Below are positions 35,135-43,932 of a stretch of DNA of 64,000 nucleotides, piece after piece (position 1 is the stretch's first letter; each line of letters opens with the position of its first letter). The stretch spans positions 1 through 64,000 of the forward strand of contig NZ_CP133160.1 of NCBI RefSeq assembly GCF_030913365.1, read 5' to 3'. A program made the position numbers and the translations under genes. Source of the stretch: Stenotrophomonas sp. 24(2023). GTDB lineage: Bacteria; Pseudomonadota; Gammaproteobacteria; Xanthomonadales; Xanthomonadaceae. The notes under the pieces are model-generated. The model ran no database searches, had not been told where the DNA came from, and saw only the letters and a list, made by a program, of their open reading frames with translations.

Positions 35135-35698
35135 ATGATGCTGTCACCTCGCAGGTTTGTAGTTCTGGCCACCATCTCCTGGCTTTCGGCAGCCGCGTGG
35201 GCTTCAACACCGAAGGACAGCGCATTCAACGCGCACCCGCCTCATGGCATTGCGGTCTCGGCGGATAGCCGGATTGCACGCAACTATCCGCAAACCGAGT
35301 GCCTCGATTTCCAGCGGGAGCGAAAGCACATTGGATTTCTCTGCACGTCTGCCAGCAAGCTGTTCCTAGCCGATTTCGGAATTACGACCGTAGAGGGAAC
35401 CCAGGATTCTCCAGAGCACGCCCAGGTAGCGACAGGCGTGTCGTCCTATGAAATGGCACCCATCCCCCTTCATGGACACAGGCTGTTCACCGCTGAAGTC
35501 GATTGCGATGAGGGGGACGAACTGCAGTATCGTGCAACCTCCACGTGCCATGTGGCCTTCATGCCACTGACCAGCACGCACTTCTACTACAGCAGTTTCG
35601 TCCTCAGAAACCACGCCACGTCCACATCGCGCATTGATGTACAGGCCGTCCTGGCCATCTGGGAAAGCCTGACCATTCCGCCGGGTAAGCAGGACTGA
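35135..35698 (+). CDS. Exported protein of unknown function inside the immunity array
   Basis: A 187-residue protein. The N-terminus MMLSPRRFVVLATISWLSAAAWAS is a signal peptide with cleavage expected near ASA or WAS. The mature part has four cysteines (TECLDF, FLCTS, VDCDEGDE, STCHVAF), possibly two disulfides, and a beta-rich character (HFYYSSFVLRNHATSTSRIDV). It lies between immunity copies 3 and 4. A periplasmic immunity protein to another toxin is one possibility, but nothing in the sequence shows it. I do not recognise the family. Confidence 0.65.
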   Translation: MMLSPRRFVVLATISWLSAAAWASTPKDSAFNAHPPHGIAVSADSRIARNYPQTECLDFQRERKHIGFLCTSASKLFLADFGITTVEGTQDSPEHAQVATGVSSYEMAPIPLHGHRLFTAEVDCDEGDELQYRATSTCHVAFMPLTSTHFYYSSFVLRNHATSTSRIDVQAVLAIWESLTIPPGKQD

Positions 35699-35770
35699 TC
35701 GCTGATGCACCAAAGCTCCAACATTGCGTCGAGTTTCTCAACCCCGCTTTCCATTGAAACAGGAACCGGC

Positions 35771-36664
35771 ATGCCGCTTCATAATCCCGACTGGAAGGAA
35801 TGGATGGCACGCAAAGTCAGCGCAGACGACTTTGCGCTGCGAAGAGAGCCGCAGCAGCGCTATGCAACGTATCTCGCCCAGTTCCAGGATACGGTGAGCG
35901 GGATTGCCATGGTCACCGTCGACCTGCCCAAGCACCTTTCCAGAGCATCCCGTGGCGGATTGATGACCTCCACGCGCCGGCGCTTATGGGACACCCTTGA
36001 TCTGATGAGCCTGCAGTACTCGGCAGGTGCGCCGATCGGCCAACTCACCGGGATCTGGCCATACACCCTGGCGTGGGCAGAGGAGTACGGCGCCTTTGAC
36101 AAAGCCTATGATGATTCGCCGGAAAACACCTCCGGCGATCGCGTTCCGCATGCACCGTTGGTAACTGAAAGCTATTGGATCGTCGCCCTGCGGATGGTGT
36201 GCTTCGGGATCCTGACGGGCAACGCCAATGACATGCCCCGTGTCATGGCATTCCTCGACTATGTCAACGCCGAACTGGGCATCCATGACGGACTGCTGGA
36301 GCGCCTGGTGGCACCGTGGGCACCTGGCCGCCCCCAGCCTGACACCACCACGCGCAACCTGCCCTACCGCAGGCTGCTGAAGGTCTTCGAGGCCAGCCCT
36401 GACAGGCGTCCGGCATTGATGGCGACCTATCTTCAGCACTGGTACGAGGCCAGCCGGCGCGAGCCCTATGTCGACCAGCATGGCGAGGGCGACATTATCT
36501 TCTACGGCTACTGGTCATGGGAGGCCGCCGCGACCACCATCGTGCTCGGCATCGATGATGCCAGCTATCGCGACATGGCCTTCTACCCGAAGGATCTTGT
36601 GGACTACGCACGCAGGGGCGCACCAATGAAGACACCCCACACGCATTCCGATGGGGCATCCTGA
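35771..36664 (+). CDS. PoNi-type immunity protein, copy 4
   Basis: A 297-residue DUF1910/DUF1911 protein. The ATG at 35771 follows AGGAA and reads MPLHNPDWKEWMARKV; an upstream in-frame ATG at 35705 would add 22 unlikely residues. It has YSAGAPIGQLTGIWPYTLAWAEEYGAF, YVDQHGEGDIIFYGYWSWEAAA and YPKDLVDYARRGAP at the end. It is more GC-rich and more diverged than copies 1-3, so it is probably the oldest or a separately acquired member. It is separated from copy 3 by about 1.1 kb holding two unknown frames. Confidence 0.8.
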   Translation: MPLHNPDWKEWMARKVSADDFALRREPQQRYATYLAQFQDTVSGIAMVTVDLPKHLSRASRGGLMTSTRRRLWDTLDLMSLQYSAGAPIGQLTGIWPYTLAWAEEYGAFDKAYDDSPENTSGDRVPHAPLVTESYWIVALRMVCFGILTGNANDMPRVMAFLDYVNAELGIHDGLLERLVAPWAPGRPQPDTTTRNLPYRRLLKVFEASPDRRPALMATYLQHWYEASRREPYVDQHGEGDIIFYGYWSWEAAATTIVLGIDDASYRDMAFYPKDLVDYARRGAPMKTPHTHSDGAS

Positions 36665-36668
36665 CCCC

Positions 36669-37172
36669 ATGGCACCATCACTCATTCCCACGGCTGCGGC
36701 GGCTGCTCTGCTGGCCCTGGCCTGCGCGGCAAGCGCCGCCACACCACTACAGCGCGCCTGCACTGCCGCGCCCATCGACGACCGGATCGCGCTGCTGCCG
36801 CTGGAAGGCAAGCGCGTCAGTGCCTGCCCGCCCGGTAATGATGAGGGCTGCCCTTACAGCGGGCAGCACGGCAGCACATCGCTGGATGGCACTCCGGACC
36901 TCAACCACGACGGTCGAAAGGACGCCATCCTGACCTATGTCGGCAGCAGTCATGGCGATATCGACGTGACTGACAAGCTGGTCCTGGCCCAGTGTGCGGA
37001 CGGAACCTATATCCGCCTTCTGGAAGGAACGTTCACAACGCTGCTGGCTCCCGCACCGCCACATGCCACCTGGCCTGATCTGGAGGCAACGCGGGATTGC
37101 CCGACAGGCCGGGATGAAGCGGCCCGCCCCCTGACGATACGGCTGCACTTCGATGCCACCGCCGTTCGCTAG
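36669..37172 (+). CDS. Exported protein with a DLNHDGRKD calcium-loop-like motif
   Basis: A 167-residue protein starting MAPSLIPTAAAAALLALACAASA, a signal peptide; an ATG six codons earlier overlaps the immunity gene and is possible. The mature protein has cysteines in ACTAAP, SACPPG, EGCPYS, AQCADG and RDCPTG. TPDLNHDGRKDAILTYVG (about 74-91) has the DxNxDGxxD pattern seen in FG-GAP or EF-hand-like calcium loops. It begins four bases after the stop of immunity copy 4, so the two are likely cotranscribed. Function unknown. Confidence 0.7.
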   Translation: MAPSLIPTAAAAALLALACAASAATPLQRACTAAPIDDRIALLPLEGKRVSACPPGNDEGCPYSGQHGSTSLDGTPDLNHDGRKDAILTYVGSSHGDIDVTDKLVLAQCADGTYIRLLEGTFTTLLAPAPPHATWPDLEATRDCPTGRDEAARPLTIRLHFDATAVR

Positions 37173-37373
37173 CTGGGCCCGGCGGGGCTGGACCTGGTCA
37201 ACGCCTGTGCAGATTGACGGCTGCCATCAACACCTCCCATACCCGTTCTTTGCTTCCAGATGGCTCGGCACCCGTTGCAGCACCCCGTAGCCCAGGCCAT
37301 CACTGGCCAGACCATCGCGCGAGCATGCGATGATGGGAACCCATTGAGCCCCCGCCTCCGCACAGGCATCGCG
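37173..37373. other. Intergenic spacer
   Basis: About 200 bases with no gene seen. It must hold the promoter of the lipoprotein gene at 37374, but no clear -35/-10 pair stands out. Confidence 0.4.
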
Positions 37374-38054
37374 ATGACCCGTCACCTGCTCCTTGGCCTG
37401 GGCGCGACCGTCGCGCTGGCGGCCTGTTCGCCCTCGGCGCCAACCGCAGCGCCTGCCGCCACGGCGGCGGCACCGGCCCAGCCCGGTATCCGCCTGCTGC
37501 CCGACGTGACCGACCTGGGTTTTGCGGCCCTGCCCGCCGGTACGCTGTTGCGGCAGCTGCACGTGGCCGACGACGACGGCGAGGGCCTGATGCTGCTGTC
37601 GCGCCAGGAAGATGCCTTCACCGATGAAGATGGCGTGGACCAGGACCGCATCACCCTGACCGCCACGCTGTACCAGCGCGACGACGCCCAGTCCGCGTGG
37701 GAGCTGGCCTGGCAGAACGTGGACCCGACCGAGTGCCCGGGGCTGGATCTGCAGGCAGGCTTCTTCCTTGAACCGTTCCAGGCAACCGACCTCGATGGCG
37801 ACGGCCGCGCCGAATACACCGTGGCCAGCCATGCCTTCTGCGGCGGAGGCGTGGATCCCCACGCGCTGCAGATACTGCTGGTGCAGGGAGACGACGCGCT
37901 GGTGGTGGAAGGAGAATCGGTGGTGCAGGTCGAGGGAGACCCGCCGTTCGGCGGCGACCGCCAGGACAGCCCGGAGGTCGCCGAGGCCCCAGCCGCCATC
38001 CGCCAGCACCTGGACCAGGTATGGGCGCGCATCAAGCAGGGGCCGGCCGCGTAA
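37374..38054 (+). CDS. Lipoprotein with a DLDGDGRAE motif
   Basis: A 226-residue lipoprotein. The ATG at 37374 starts MTRHLLLGLGATVALAAC, with a lipobox ending at Cys 18. An Ala/Pro/Thr-rich linker follows. The body has LHVADDDGEGLMLLSRQED, then FQATDLDGDGRAEYTVASHAFCGGGVDP (DxDxDG calcium-loop-like) and ALQILLVQGDDALVVEGE. This arrangement resembles uncharacterised proteins annotated as M949_RS01915 family. Location is the outer membrane or periplasm; no biochemical role is known. Confidence 0.75.
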   Translation: MTRHLLLGLGATVALAACSPSAPTAAPAATAAAPAQPGIRLLPDVTDLGFAALPAGTLLRQLHVADDDGEGLMLLSRQEDAFTDEDGVDQDRITLTATLYQRDDAQSAWELAWQNVDPTECPGLDLQAGFFLEPFQATDLDGDGRAEYTVASHAFCGGGVDPHALQILLVQGDDALVVEGESVVQVEGDPPFGGDRQDSPEVAEAPAAIRQHLDQVWARIKQGPAA

Positions 38055-38123
38055 TGCAACGCATGCAGCAATGACATGCCCGGTGCTATCGTGGCGCCAT
38101 CATCCCCCGCAGGAGCAGTGCCG

Positions 38124-38429
38124 ATGATCCGTTTCCGTCATGCCGGCGTTGGGCTGGCCGCCGTGGTCGCACCGCTGTTGCTGGCCGCCTGTGTCACCTC
38201 GCCCGGCCCGGAGGTCAAGGGCAGCGGGGTGTGCGATGCCAGCCAGCTGGGCTGGGCAGTAGGCCAGCCGGCCAACGAGGAAAACCTGCGCCGCCTGTCA
38301 CGTGAAAGTGGTGCCGGCCTGGTCAACCCGATCGGCCCCAGCACCCTCACCACCAAGGACATCCGCCGCGATCGCCTGCGCGTGTTCTTCGGCAAGGACA
38401 ACCTCATCAGCGCCGTGCGCTGCGAATAA
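38124..38429 (+). CDS. I78-family protease inhibitor-like lipoprotein
   Basis: A 101-residue lipoprotein with AGGAG nine bases before the ATG. The signal ends APLLLAAC. The mature domain reads CDASQLGWAVGQPANEENLRR, then GAGLVNPIGPSTLTTKDIRRDRLRVFF and LISAVRCE, the peptidase-inhibitor I78 pattern (C...GQ...E..R...RV..P...T.D...RLR). Members inhibit serine proteases or act as small periplasmic proteins. The two cysteines at the ends of the domain probably pair. Confidence 0.8.
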   Translation: MIRFRHAGVGLAAVVAPLLLAACVTSPGPEVKGSGVCDASQLGWAVGQPANEENLRRLSRESGAGLVNPIGPSTLTTKDIRRDRLRVFFGKDNLISAVRCE

Positions 38430-38481
38430 CGACAACAGCGCCTGCCCCGTGGTGTCGCGCAGTCGGATCTGCGCGCACCTG

Positions 38482-39366
38482 TCACGGCTCGGTGTAGCCA
38501 GCGCAGTCCGGCAGCGGCTGATCGGGATGGAACGCCCCGTCCCTGAAGCGGAACAGTCGCATGTAAGTACACGCCGGGTCCTGCTCCGTGCGCAGATCCT
38601 TCTTCTTCAGCGGGCCCTTGGCCAGTGAATCCTCCTGGCGCGAAACGCCCGCCGGGAACCGGGTAGCAACGGTCTGGTAGCGCAGCACCGGCATGCCCTT
38701 GTCCACGGCATCCAGTGCCAGCCGGGCCGAGAAGGTGTACTCGTCATGGCACGCCCCGGCGCGCTGCTTCATGTCCTGCTCGCTGAAGCAGGCGCGGATG
38801 CTCGCATTGCCCTGCCACGGCAGGGACAGCACGTTGTCGTCGATCTGCACCCCCTCATCGAGGTGACGGATCTGCGCCAGCTGCAGGGTCGTGGCCTCGG
38901 CACCGCCCCCGGAATACATTTCCGTACGCTTGACCAGCCCCCCCACCAGCACGTTCTGGCGGGCGCGTTGCTGCGGATCACCCAGCGTTTCATCGGCACC
39001 CACGCCCGGGGCCAGGCGCACGATCCATGGCCACACCGCCAGCTCGCTATCCGCTGGCACAGCGATGCTGGCGTGGAAATAGCTGGGGCCGTGTTCGCCG
39101 GTTACCTGCTCTGCTACTTCCAGGGTGGTCGAGTGCCCGCCGTCCGTGGTTGCCGGCTGCACCCGCACGCACCACACGCGATCGCGCGTGCAGAACTGCA
39201 GCCGTGCCTCACCCTGGCCCCGGTCATCGAGCACCTGGCCCAGCGGCTCCACGACATTGCCGGCGGCATCGCGCTGCTGCGGCAGCACCGACGGCTGCGC
39301 CGATGCCAGCAACGGCAGGGCCAGCAACGCGACGTAGCCCGCTGTGCAGGAAACTGTCTTGAACAT
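38482..39366 (-). CDS. Exported protein of unknown function
   Basis: A 294-residue protein starting at ATG 39366 with the signal peptide MFKTVSCTAGYVALLALPLLASA. The body is beta-rich (VLDDRGQGEARLQFCTRDRVWCVRVQPA, ASIAVPADSELAVWPWIVRLAPG, TLQLAQIRHLDEGVQI) with six cysteines. Near the end it has DPACTYMRLFRFRDGAFHPDQPLPDC. I recognise no enzyme motif. It is convergent with the I78 gene and 73 bases downstream of dld in the same direction. Probably periplasmic. Confidence 0.7.
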   Translation of the reverse strand: MFKTVSCTAGYVALLALPLLASAQPSVLPQQRDAAGNVVEPLGQVLDDRGQGEARLQFCTRDRVWCVRVQPATTDGGHSTTLEVAEQVTGEHGPSYFHASIAVPADSELAVWPWIVRLAPGVGADETLGDPQQRARQNVLVGGLVKRTEMYSGGGAEATTLQLAQIRHLDEGVQIDDNVLSLPWQGNASIRACFSEQDMKQRAGACHDEYTFSARLALDAVDKGMPVLRYQTVATRFPAGVSRQEDSLAKGPLKKKDLRTEQDPACTYMRLFRFRDGAFHPDQPLPDCAGYTEP

Positions 39367-39439
39367 CCGGGCAACTCCTGCGCCATCGGCGCCATCCATG
39401 CGATGGCACCCATCGTAGCGCAGGCCCGGCGCGACCGGC

Positions 39440-41140
39440 TCAGGTGCAGTCGCAGCCGCCCCAGTCCCGGGCTTTCGAGGTCTGCCCGATGCCGGGGTTG
39501 AAGGTGTTGCTCGGGTCCAGTTGCCGGTAGAAGCCTGCCAGCGCCGGCTTGGCCGGGTACAGGTGGCCGACATTGTGTTCGGCCGGATACTCCGCGCCAC
39601 GCCCGTCCAGCAGGGCCCACATGGCATGTTCAATCGCCATGGGATCCTCGCCCTTGCGGGCGATGTAATCCTGGTGGAACACATGGCAGAGGAAATGCCC
39701 GTAGTACAGCTTGTGCAGCAGGCGACCATCGATGTCGGCCGGCAGGGTCTCGAACCAGTCGGCATCATCCCGGCGCAGGGCGATGTCCAGGGCCACGATG
39801 TCCTGCACCTGGTCGCGGTGCACTTCGCGGTAGCGCACGGCGGCACCGGCCACCGCGAACCGGTGCAGGAAGGCCTTGCGCCCTTCCTCGGCGGTGCAGC
39901 GGAAGAAGCCACCTTCGTGGTCGGCGAAACAGCGGTGCAGCCAGGCTTCGGTTTCCGCAGCGTCCTGCGCCGATACCTTCAAAAGCAGGTGGTGTTCATA
40001 ACGCTGCCGGTACTCGCCCATCCGCACTGGAAGGTGCGGCGGCAGCAGGCCCACCAACGCCTGCATCACCCGGTCGGTCACTCCGCGCAGGCCGAGCCGT
40101 TCACACCAGCCGTCGATGCGGCTCTTGAACGCGAACGCCGCCGGCACCCGCGCGGTACCCAGGCGGTCGATCAGCAGGAAGGTGTCCTTGCCGTAGCGCT
40201 CGCCGATGTCATACGCATCGCGGTGGATGTACTCCCCGGAAATGGGCAGGCGTTCGAAACCGGTCAGCAGCTGGCGACGGATCGCGGTCAGGGTGGCTGT
40301 CTGGTTGCTGCCGATGTAGAAGACCTCGGCCGGCTCTTTCTCGAAGGTATCCAGGCGCACCGCGAACACCGCCAGCTTGCCGGCGGAACCGGCCGCTTCG
40401 AAATGGCGGCTGGCATCGGCATTGAAGCGCGCGGGCGTGGCCGCATCCACCTGGCGCACCTGCGCGCCGTAATGGGCATCGGAGGCAGCGCGGCCACCGC
40501 CATCGCCGACGTCGGCAGCGGTGTAGTCACCCGCCTGCAGTCGTTGCAGGATCTGCTCGGGGGTGTGCCCCAGCGCGATGCCCAGGTGGTTGACCAGCTG
40601 CAGCTGGCCCTGCGCATCCACCTGCGCGAACAGCGCCAGTTCGGTATAGGCCGGACCACGGCGCACCAGCGCCCCGCCGGAATTGTTGCAGACCCCGCCC
40701 AGCACCGAGGCGCCGATGCAGGATGAGCCGATCACCGAATGCGGTTCGCGGCCGAGCGGTGCCAGCGTCTGCTCCAGGCGGTCCAGGGTGGCGCCGGGCA
40801 GGCAGACCACCTGGCGGCCGCCGTCGAGCAGCTGGATGCCGGCCAGCCGCAACGTGCTGACCAGCACGACCGGACGGCCGTAGTCATCGCCATCGGGCGT
40901 GGAGCCACCGGTCAGGCCGGTATTGGCCGCCTGCAGGATGATGGCCGCCCCACCCTGCACGGCGGCCTGCAGCACCTGCCACAACGCCAGCAGCGTGCCG
41001 GGGCGGACCACCGCCAGCACCGGGCCATCACCGAAGCGGTAGCCCTTGCGGAAGCGCCGGGTCGCCTTGTCACCGGTCAGCACGTGGCGCTGGCCGACGG
41101 CCGCGCGCAGCTGGGCCAGCACCACCGCGTGCTCGCTCAT
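39440..41140 (-). CDS. dld: Quinone-dependent D-lactate dehydrogenase (FAD)
   Basis: A 566-residue membrane-associated flavoprotein that oxidises D-lactate to pyruvate and passes electrons to quinone. The N-terminal FAD-binding (FAD_binding_4) domain has [41 protein letters not shown], and [25 protein letters not shown]. The C-terminal Dld-specific membrane-binding domain follows ([63 protein letters not shown]). The length equals the E. coli enzyme. The start overlaps the lldD stop by ATGA, so it belongs to the lldR-lldD-dld operon. Confidence 0.95.
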   Translation of the reverse strand: MSEHAVVLAQLRAAVGQRHVLTGDKATRRFRKGYRFGDGPVLAVVRPGTLLALWQVLQAAVQGGAAIILQAANTGLTGGSTPDGDDYGRPVVLVSTLRLAGIQLLDGGRQVVCLPGATLDRLEQTLAPLGREPHSVIGSSCIGASVLGGVCNNSGGALVRRGPAYTELALFAQVDAQGQLQLVNHLGIALGHTPEQILQRLQAGDYTAADVGDGGGRAASDAHYGAQVRQVDAATPARFNADASRHFEAAGSAGKLAVFAVRLDTFEKEPAEVFYIGSNQTATLTAIRRQLLTGFERLPISGEYIHRDAYDIGERYGKDTFLLIDRLGTARVPAAFAFKSRIDGWCERLGLRGVTDRVMQALVGLLPPHLPVRMGEYRQRYEHHLLLKVSAQDAAETEAWLHRCFADHEGGFFRCTAEEGRKAFLHRFAVAGAAVRYREVHRDQVQDIVALDIALRRDDADWFETLPADIDGRLLHKLYYGHFLCHVFHQDYIARKGEDPMAIEHAMWALLDGRGAEYPAEHNVGHLYPAKPALAGFYRQLDPSNTFNPGIGQTSKARDWGGCDCT

Positions 41141-42276
41141 GGCAGGCTGGCCAGCGAATCGCGGCCGATGTCGGCGATGCGGCGCGCACCGGTCAGCGTC
41201 ATCGCCACGCGCATTTCCCTGGCGATCAGGTCCAGCAGGTTGGCCACGCCCGCTTCCCCCTGCGCGGCCAGCGCATAGATGAAGGCACGGCCGAGCAGCA
41301 CGGTGTCGGCGCCCAGCGCCAGCATGCGCACCACATCCAGGCCGGTGCGGATGCCCGAATCGACGAGAATCTTCAGCTCGCCCCGCACCGCATCGGCAAT
41401 GGCCGGCAGCGCGCGGGCGGTGGACAGCACGCCATCGAGCTGGCGGCCACCGTGGTTGGAGACCACGATGCCATCGGCACCGAAGCTGACGGCATCGCGT
41501 GCGTCGTCCGGGTCGAGGATGCCCTTGATTACCATCGGGCCCTTCCAGAATTCACGGATCCACTCCAGGTCTTTCCAGGAAATGGACGGATCGAAGTTGC
41601 TGCCCAGCCAGCCGATATAGTCCTCCAGCCCGGTCGGATGACCGCGGTAGGTGGAGATGTTGCCCAGATCGTGCGGGCGGCCGAACAGGCCGACATCCCA
41701 GGCCCAGCGGGGATGGGTGATGGCCTGCAGCAGCCGTCGCACTGCCGCGTTGGGGCCGCTCATGCCCGAATGCGCGTCACGGTAACGGGCACCCGGCACC
41801 GGCATGTCCACGGTGAACACCAGGGTGGATACCCCGGCCGCCTGCGCCCGTTCCAGCGCATTGCGCATGAAGCCGCGGTCACGCAGCACGTACAGCTGGA
41901 ACCACATCGGCCGCGTGATGGCTGGCGCGACCTCCTCGATCGGGCAGACCGACACGGTGGACAGGGTAAAAGGAATGCCGCGGCTGTCGGCGGCACGCGC
42001 GGCCTGTACCTCGCCCCGGCGCGCATACATGCCGGTCAGGCCGACCGGCCCCAGCGCGACCGGCAGTGCCAGGGTCTGGCCGAACAGTTCGGTGTCCAGG
42101 CTCAGGTCGGCCATGTTGCGCAGCACGCGTTGGCGCAGGGCGATATCAGCCAGGTCCGATACGTTGCGCTTGAGCGTGTGCTCGGCATACGCGCCGCCAT
42201 CGATGTAGTGGAACAGGAACGGCGGCAGGCGACGTTCGGCGGCGGCGCGGTAGTCGGTGGAAGCGGAGATGATCAT
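41137..42276 (-). CDS. lldD: L-lactate dehydrogenase (cytochrome), FMN-dependent
   Basis: A 379-residue FMN alpha-hydroxyacid oxidase family enzyme. It starts [29 protein letters not shown], with the ATG 22 bases after the lldR stop; a longer upstream frame is an artefact. Active-site features are [22 protein letters not shown], the [12 protein letters not shown] segment, [32 protein letters not shown] (Lys, His-Gly-Gly-Arg) and [22 protein letters not shown]. It oxidises L-lactate and feeds the respiratory chain at the inner membrane. The start overlaps nothing; the stop overlaps dld. Confidence 0.96.
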   Translation of the reverse strand: MIISASTDYRAAAERRLPPFLFHYIDGGAYAEHTLKRNVSDLADIALRQRVLRNMADLSLDTELFGQTLALPVALGPVGLTGMYARRGEVQAARAADSRGIPFTLSTVSVCPIEEVAPAITRPMWFQLYVLRDRGFMRNALERAQAAGVSTLVFTVDMPVPGARYRDAHSGMSGPNAAVRRLLQAITHPRWAWDVGLFGRPHDLGNISTYRGHPTGLEDYIGWLGSNFDPSISWKDLEWIREFWKGPMVIKGILDPDDARDAVSFGADGIVVSNHGGRQLDGVLSTARALPAIADAVRGELKILVDSGIRTGLDVVRMLALGADTVLLGRAFIYALAAQGEAGVANLLDLIAREMRVAMTLTGARRIADIGRDSLASLP

Positions 42277-42298
42277 GGGGGTGGCCCGTGGGGCAACG

Positions 42299-43063
42299 TC
42301 AGTCGGGGGAGGACGGCAGGCGTGAAGCGCGGGCGCGCCGGGCCGCGTTGTCGTCGAGCGTACGCAACGCGGTATGTACGAACGCCAGGTGCGCATGGGC
42401 CGCCGCACGGGCGCGCTCAGGGTCACCGGCCAGCACCGCTTCCATCATCGCGCGGTGCTGCTCGGACAGCGGCGCGAAGGTGCTGGCCGAGGTGAACAGC
42501 TTTTCGCGGCTCTGCGAGATGTTGGTCTGCAGCAGCCCGAACAGGCCACGCATGACCTGCAGCAGCACCAGGTTGTGCGCCGCTTCGGCAATGGACAGGT
42601 GGAAGGCCGCATCGGCCTGCGCTTCTCCCGCCGGGTCGTCCTTGCCATGCGCGTCCATCATGGTCTGGAAGGCCTGTGCGATGCGGGCACGGTCCTCGTC
42701 GGTGGCGCGCAGCGCCGCATGCCAGGCCGTGGCGCCTTCCAGCGCATGGCGGATTTCAAGCACGTCGAAACGGTACTCCGGGTCGCCCTGGAAGACCGGC
42801 AGGTACGCCGCCAGCGGTTCGTGCAATGCCTGCTGCGCACGCAGGGCCGGCCCCGCCACGTAAGTCCCACCGCCCACGCGCGCGGCCAGCAGGCCCTGGC
42901 TGGCCAGCTGTGCGATGGCCTCGCGCAGCACCGTGCGCGACACCCCCAGCTGCACCGCCAGCACCCGTTCGGCCGGCAGGCGCTCGCCCGGCTGCAGTTG
43001 CTGTTCGTCCACCAGCCCGCGCAGCTGCACAGCCACCCGGTCGGACAGTCGTTGTGTACTCAT
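42299..43063 (-). CDS. lldR: FadR-family transcriptional regulator LldR
   Basis: A 254-residue GntR/FadR-type regulator. It has an N-terminal winged helix ([64 protein letters not shown]) and a C-terminal FCD ligand domain (about 95-230: [54 protein letters not shown]). The FCD domain binds lactate or a metal. It heads the lactate operon. Two candidate operators of the form TNGTNNNACNA lie upstream at 43148-43160 and 43243-43259, consistent with autoregulation and lactate induction. Confidence 0.92.
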   Translation of the reverse strand: MSTQRLSDRVAVQLRGLVDEQQLQPGERLPAERVLAVQLGVSRTVLREAIAQLASQGLLAARVGGGTYVAGPALRAQQALHEPLAAYLPVFQGDPEYRFDVLEIRHALEGATAWHAALRATDEDRARIAQAFQTMMDAHGKDDPAGEAQADAAFHLSIAEAAHNLVLLQVMRGLFGLLQTNISQSREKLFTSASTFAPLSEQHRAMMEAVLAGDPERARAAAHAHLAFVHTALRTLDDNAARRARASRLPSSPD

Positions 43064-43147
43064 GGTGCCCTTACCGCCAGATCGTGCCGGCGACAGCAGA
43101 CAGAGGTTGCCAGGACTGCATGCAGCGCTCTCGATGGGAGAAACATT

Positions 43148-43160
43148 TTGGTACGACCAA
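43148..43160. promoter_or_regulatory. Candidate LldR operator 1
   Basis: TTGGTACGACCAA fits TNGTNNNACNA, the FadR/LldR-type half-site arrangement. It lies about 85 bases upstream of the lldR start. Confidence 0.65.
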
Positions 43161-43242
43161 TATGGGAATTGTACAGGCCAGACAAGATGGATTGATCCTG
43201 GCCCAGCGCGGGAGCCCATTTAATCATGGATTGACGCACTAT

Positions 43243-43259
43243 TATTGGTAATACCAATA
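43243..43259. promoter_or_regulatory. Candidate LldR operator 2 (17-bp perfect palindrome)
   Basis: TATTGGTAATACCAATA is a perfect palindrome that also fits TNGTNNNACNA. It lies 95 bases from operator 1 and close to the 3' end of the mgtC-like gene. Two spaced operators, as known for E. coli lldPRD, would allow looping. Confidence 0.75.
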
Positions 43260-43279
43260 TTATCGATAGCGTGCGCTCC

Positions 43280-43729
43280 CTACAGCCGCTTCTCGACCCG
43301 CCTGATGGCCGCCAGCACCAGTACGCACAGCACACTTACCCCCAGGGCGATCACATACTTGCCGATGCCCACGGCGATGCCGATCGCTGCGGCCATCACC
43401 AGCGAACTGGCGGTGGTCAGGCCGCTGACCTGGTCCTCGCGCGAACCACGCAGGATGGTACCGGCGGCAACGAAGCCCACACACGCCACCACCGCCTCGA
43501 TCAGGCGCACCGGATCGACCTGCAGCAGGTCGCGGTAGCGCTCCTGCTGGAAATGCTCGGCCACCGAATCGCCGAGGCCGACGATCAGCGCCGCCGCGCC
43601 GGCAATCAGCATGTGCGTGCGCAGGCCTGCGGCATGCTTGCCCATCTCACGCTCGATACCGAGCACGCCGCCGAACAGCATGGCAGCCGCCACGCGCAGC
43701 AGGATCGAGACATCCTGGGTGAGTTCCAT
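43280..43729 (-). CDS. MgtC/SapB-family inner-membrane protein
   Basis: A 149-residue protein with four or five membrane helices. It begins MELTQDVSILLRVAAAMLFGGVLGIEREMGKHAAGLRTH, followed by ALIVGLGDSVAEHF, the soluble loop VDPVRLIEAVVACVGFVAAGTI and LTTASSLVMAAAIGIAVGIG. GIERE and AGLRTH are the family signature. It lacks the long C-terminal ACT-like domain of true MgtC, so it belongs to the short SapB/YhiD-like branch. It lies downstream of the SDR gene region and before the lactate operon, same strand. Substrate unknown; a role in Mg or acid stress is only family lore. Confidence 0.85.
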   Translation of the reverse strand: MELTQDVSILLRVAAAMLFGGVLGIEREMGKHAAGLRTHMLIAGAAALIVGLGDSVAEHFQQERYRDLLQVDPVRLIEAVVACVGFVAAGTILRGSREDQVSGLTTASSLVMAAAIGIAVGIGKYVIALGVSVLCVLVLAAIRRVEKRL

Positions 43730-43833
43730 GGCCGCCTCCCGGGGTTTTCCGGAGCGTTGCGCGGCGGCCGTGGGGTGGCAGTGAAGATGACGGCGCTTTG
43801 CCTTCACATCCGGCGTTGTCTGGGCGCGGGGTT

Positions 43834-43901
43834 CATCCACGCATGGCGTGGATCTACAACGGCTCCAAGGGGCATCCACGCGTGGCGTGGATCTACAACG
43901 G
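43834..43901. repeat. Pair of Stenotrophomonas-type palindromic repeats
   Basis: Two hairpins with the stem ATCCACGC/GCGTGGAT (43835-43853 and 43874-43892) are each followed by CTACAACGG and separated by 20 bases. Read on the other strand each begins GTAGATCCACGC. They lie between the mgtC-like and SDR genes in non-coding DNA. The family is common between genes in Stenotrophomonas. Confidence 0.8.
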
Positions 43902-43932
43902 CCATTGCCCGGTGCGACCGGCCATCACCGCG

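Noticed and set aside
31476..36664. CRISPR-like or phage-like reading of the repeated sequence
   Set aside because: The repeats are whole coding paralogues about 1 kb long; there are no short regular repeats with unique spacers and no cas genes.
36669..38054. The DxNxDG and DxDxDG proteins as a toxin pair
   Set aside because: Both have export signals and short calcium-loop-like motifs, but no toxin domain or coupled partner is visible.
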